Below are positions 26,826-28,912 of a stretch of DNA of 28,912 nt, one piece after another. The DNA comes from Hypsibius dujardini (taxonomy: Eukaryota; Tardigrada; Eutardigrada; Parachela; Hypsibiidae), in NCBI GenBank assembly GCA_001579985.1, contig LRSR01012415.1, positions 1-28,912 on the forward strand. The letters are read 5' to 3'. The notes under the pieces were generated by a model, which was not told the origin of the DNA, made no database searches, and saw nothing but the letters and a program-made list of their open reading frames with translations. Both the position numbers and the translations under genes were made by a program. The first letter of the stretch is position 1; every line of letters begins with the position of its first letter.

Positions 26826-27186
26826 CCCCTCTCATCTCGTGTCATTGGTTAAAAGTCTGATTTTATCGTTCCTCTTCTTTGTTCAACTAGTCCAACCCTC
26901 ATTTCTGTCTGATTCCCTTTGCAGCGTTATACCAATTGGTCTAAAATCAGTCTCTCAGGAAAACTCTCTTTGCAGAATTCCCGGATGACTAACAACGATT
27001 CTTGTCTCCCCAACTCCCTTTCAAATGTAATTTGCAATTGGTCTAAAATCATTTCCGAGTTGTCTGGCCCAGCTGTTCTACTGTTTTTAAGTGAATCATA
27101 CGACCATCTTTTTGCCTTGTTCTTTTTATTCCACACTTTCGACAAAAATGATCCACCAAAATACAGTTTTACATTAACATTGTAGG
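26826..27186. promoter_or_regulatory. Region with repeated CCAAT-like motifs
   Basis: Plus-strand ATTGG(T)...AAA(A)TC motifs occur at 26844, 26935 and 27037 (CCAAT on the minus strand). Two are nearly identical (CAATTGGTCTAAAATCA). They lie upstream of the minus-strand gene with the TATA box at 26819. No coding sequence was recognised. Confidence 0.5.
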
Positions 27187-27624
27187 CTATAACTTTATGG
27201 CAACCGCTCGCACACGTTCACGGACACGCCCTTTGGCATCTCGAACACAAGCTCGGACAGGCATCGACACCATCCCACCACCCAGAGAATCAGCATAAGT
27301 GGCCACTCGCTTTCTGTGACGCTTCAGAGCATCGATGAGGTACTGGGTGTACTCGGGGTCCTTTTCAAAGCCGTTGCGAAGAAGAGCCAATTCAAACAGC
27401 AATTTTGCGTTCAGCTTCCGTCCTCTTCGCTGGAGACGTAGCTCACGGGCTCGGATGACTTTGAATTGTAGCCGCTCCTTCAGCATCTTCCGGTGCTCCA
27501 GGTTGAAGTCCTGACGACCTGCAGGAGTAGACCGGATCTCCACAAAATTGGTTGCTAGATGGAGGACTCGCTCAACGTACATGTCCCACTGTAACTCATG
27601 CTTTGCGCGGGCGAGGAGAGCCAT
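27187..27624 (-). CDS. Hypothetical basic helical protein
   Basis: 145 aa, starts MALLARAKHELQWDMYVERV; helical and Arg-rich (ARELRLQRRGRKLNAKLLF), with a Gly-rich break (SLGGGMVSM) near 115. The start is reached by two 5' UTR introns: 27839-27767 (GTGAGT...TTTTAG) and 27703-27628 (GTAAGA...TATAG), and a TATA box lies at 27910-27916. No family recognised. Same overall organisation as 26251-26661. Confidence 0.62.
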   Translation of the reverse strand: MALLARAKHELQWDMYVERVLHLATNFVEIRSTPAGRQDFNLEHRKMLKERLQFKVIRARELRLQRRGRKLNAKLLFELALLRNGFEKDPEYTQYLIDALKRHRKRVATYADSLGGGMVSMPVRACVRDAKGRVRERVRAVAIKL

Positions 27625-27627
27625 TTC

Positions 27628-27839
27628 CTATACAAAACAAAAGAGTCATAATGTACTTGAAGGAAAAACAAATAACCAGCAAAATAAAGTCACGTTTTCT
27701 TACCGTTCGGAATGACTGACACTTCCTGGAGGTAAGAACTTTTCCGGTTTTTGAAATAGAGCGTATCTAAAACATAAATGACGTCACATCTATGATCAGC
27801 ACACCATGTTTAACGGTAGCATGGGAAAAGAGGACTCAC
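27628..27839 (-). other. Two 5' UTR introns of the 27187-27624 gene
   Basis: Introns 27839-27767 (73 bp) and 27703-27628 (76 bp) with GT-AG ends and a short non-coding exon 27766-27704 between them. The second acceptor lies three bases before the ATG. Confidence 0.6.
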
Positions 27840-27909
27840 CCTTCTAGATTCAGGAGATGATTCGCGTTGCTGATCAGAAATTGATATTAAACTATTGGTG
27901 GACTCTAAC

Positions 27910-27916
27910 TTATATA
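27910..27916 (-). promoter_or_regulatory. TATA box for the 27187-27624 gene
   Basis: TATATAA in the minus-strand sequence TAGGTATATAAGTTAG. The flanking CTAGACGGAG block is also found next to the GC-AG donor at 26730, so the two promoters share ancestry or elements. Confidence 0.65.
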
Positions 27917-28257
27917 CCTAGACGGAGCCATACCATTTGTCGAAAGTCTGATCCTACGTTCCAACCCCCTGTTCTATCTGAGTTTCTTTCACGGCACAAC
28001 CCTCTTTTCTGTCTGTTTCTCTTTCGAAATTTATCTGATTAGTCCAAAGTTTCTATTGGCCCAAAAGTCGAGAAAATGCACACAGCCCATTTTCTCGCTG
28101 GTCCCTGGCTCTTTTTATTTTATTTGGTCTAAAGTCCCTATTGGCGGAAAAGTTGAAATATAACGGACAACCCATAATCTCTCTGGTCTGTTTTTCTTTT
28201 TAATCTTATTGGTCTAAAGTAGGTTCATAAAAACCTCGCCCCTCAAAAACATACTCA
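27917..28257. promoter_or_regulatory. Bidirectional promoter region with CCAAT-like repeats
   Basis: ATTGG motifs followed by A-rich AAAGT at 28055, 28140 and 28208, and a TTTGGTCTAAAGTCC at 28123. AAAGTCTGAT near 27940 is also found near 26852. The region separates two oppositely directed TATA boxes (27910 minus, 28258 plus). Confidence 0.5.
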
Positions 28258-28264
28258 TATATAA
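28258..28264 (+). promoter_or_regulatory. TATA box for the last plus-strand gene
   Basis: TATATAA in CTCATATATAAAGACA, 50 bp upstream of the ATG at 28308. Confidence 0.65.
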
Positions 28265-28307
28265 AGACATCGCAAACGGAAAAAATGTTCAGTCTGACTT
28301 TTGCAAA

Positions 28308-28654
28308 ATGGCTTACCGGAAACGCTTCCCAGGATTCCCACAGAATGAAGGACTCATCTACTCCTTCGAGCAGCGAGTCCAGGAAAAGGTTAACTGCATC
28401 ACCACATAAGATCAGCGCTGCTTCACCAAGGACATGATTGACATCATGTAATTCGTCATCGAGCTCGGGGAAAGCTGCCGGAAGTGGAGCTGGGTCCCCA
28501 TTCCGCCGTTCCCAACCAAGCTTTAGAGGTCATCACTCGTCAGCAAGACTTGTCTGTCTGCTACTGTGCTTATCGCTATTCAGCAATTCCCTTCTTACAA
28601 GAAGACGATGGAATGCCTTTACTAATGAAGTATTGTTTTATGATCATGCCTTGA
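28308..28654 (+). pseudogene. Degraded unknown gene near the right end
   Basis: ATG at 28308 (MAYRKRFPGFPQNEG). The frame has coding-like composition but is cut by TAA at 28407 and again at 28449, then TAG at 28524; coding-like sequence continues in another frame to a TGA at 28652-28654. An overlapping short ORF from an upstream ATG (28285) and the 76-codon ORF at 28438 look like shadows. The gene has its own TATA promoter, so it was once expressed. Unknown family. Confidence 0.6.
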
Positions 28655-28762
28655 TGTACGGCAAGTGATACGATAATGACCAATTAAAGAGGTCGGTTTT
28701 CAGTCGGTTCAGTTCAGGCCGGCCTGGCCGGCACCAGCTAAAGCCAAAAAACAAATATCCAG

Positions 28763-28788
28763 TGACCTTTAAAGGTCACCAAAGGTCA
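28763..28788. repeat. Inner copy of the TIR hexamer array
   Basis: TGACCT-TTAA-AGGTCA-CCAA-AGGTCA, with the same spacing as the array in the right TIR (28866-28891), 103 bp further in. The first 18 bases or so form a perfect palindrome (28762-28779). Confidence 0.85.
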
Positions 28789-28858
28789 CATTTTTAATTA
28801 GTCTAATTAAGCCCTAATTAGGTCCCCATCCACGTTAATAATGTACACAACAATCACA

Positions 28859-28912
28859 TCTCCCATGACCTTCATAGGTCACCAAAGGTCACCAAAGTCG
28901 GCCATATGGCCT
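28859..28912. repeat. Right terminal inverted repeat
   Basis: Exact reverse complement of 8302-8355, ending GGCCATATGGCCT at the last base of the window. Contains TGACCT at 28866, AGGTCA at 28876 and 28886. Confidence 0.95.

Larger units (their letters stand above)
8302..28912 (+). mobile_element. Polinton/Maverick (polintovirus-like) element, 20.6 kb
   Basis: Both ends carry a 54-bp perfect inverted repeat (8302-8355 and 28859-28912) that begins AG and ends CT, as in Polintons. Between them are all hallmark genes: protein-primed PolB, retroviral-type integrase with chromodomain, FtsK/HerA-type packaging ATPase, adenain-like protease, double-jelly-roll major capsid protein and penton. The window stops exactly at the right terminus, so the expected 6-bp target-site duplication (CATACT would be the left copy) cannot be tested. 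The element is slightly longer than the common 15-20 kb and holds extra genes (TBP, BIR-like, dsRBD-like, PC4-like). Several genes are broken, so this copy is probably not autonomous. Confidence 0.97.

Noticed and set aside
28285-28437. Short ORF from the upstream ATG at 28285
   Set aside because: Ser/Thr-rich shadow composition; the frame from 28308 is more protein-like.
15531-28654. TAA reassigned to an amino acid in this genome
   Set aside because: The integrase and the 18163-18786 gene end at TAA in the expected places and nothing coding follows, so TAA works as a stop there.

Overview
The window is eukaryotic DNA from an animal, probably a small invertebrate. Spliced genes with short introns (52-101 bp in the element; the host introns range more widely) flank or fill it, and the left part carries a KLHL20/diablo-type BTB-BACK gene and a cathepsin L-type gene. 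I cannot name the species. Two parts are clear: host flank (1-8301) and an almost complete Polinton/Maverick (polintovirus/adintovirus-like) element (8302-28912) that fills the rest.

Host flank: a six-exon, reading-frame-intact cathepsin L homologue on the minus strand (149-1919) that has lost all three catalytic residues and gained a 12-His run; two MITE-like inverted-repeat elements (2680-2985 and 3075-3223); two tandem copies of a small cysteine-rich secreted-protein gene (3642-4028, and a damaged copy at 6927-7356); a KLHL20-like gene on the minus strand (4575-6029) with BTB and BACK but no Kelch repeats; many (CAGA)n tracts; and a 32-bp minisatellite bounded by a 13-bp inverted repeat (7724-8080).

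Polinton: matching 54-bp terminal inverted repeats (TIRs) begin AG and end CT. Left to right it holds a coiled-coil ORF; an 11-exon protein-primed DNA polymerase B with repeat, OTU-like and zinc-rich N-terminal regions; on the minus strand a TATA-binding-protein homologue and an exonuclease-like ORF; on the plus strand a BIR-like zinc protein, the packaging ATPase, two conserved small basic proteins, chromodomain integrase, penton, a pVI-like protein, double-jelly-roll major capsid protein and adenain-like protease. These form a tight run of overlapping genes, which covers replication, integration, packaging, capsid building and maturation. The right third is mainly minus-strand accessory genes: three two-domain PC4-like (ssDNA-binding-type) proteins, two dsRNA-binding-domain-like proteins, and two helical proteins with TATA promoters. 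A duplicated module [dsRBD-like + PC4-like, overlapping] is the most unusual arrangement.

State: PolB, integrase, ATPase, MCP and protease read open. The penton has an in-frame TAA, the PC4-like gene at 23278-24069 has a likely one-base shift near its end, and the last plus-strand gene has two TAA codons, a TAG and a shift. The copy is therefore probably recent but no longer able to make particles by itself. Domain names not based on catalytic motifs (PC4, dsRBD, BIR, OTU) are by-eye calls and need profile searches.
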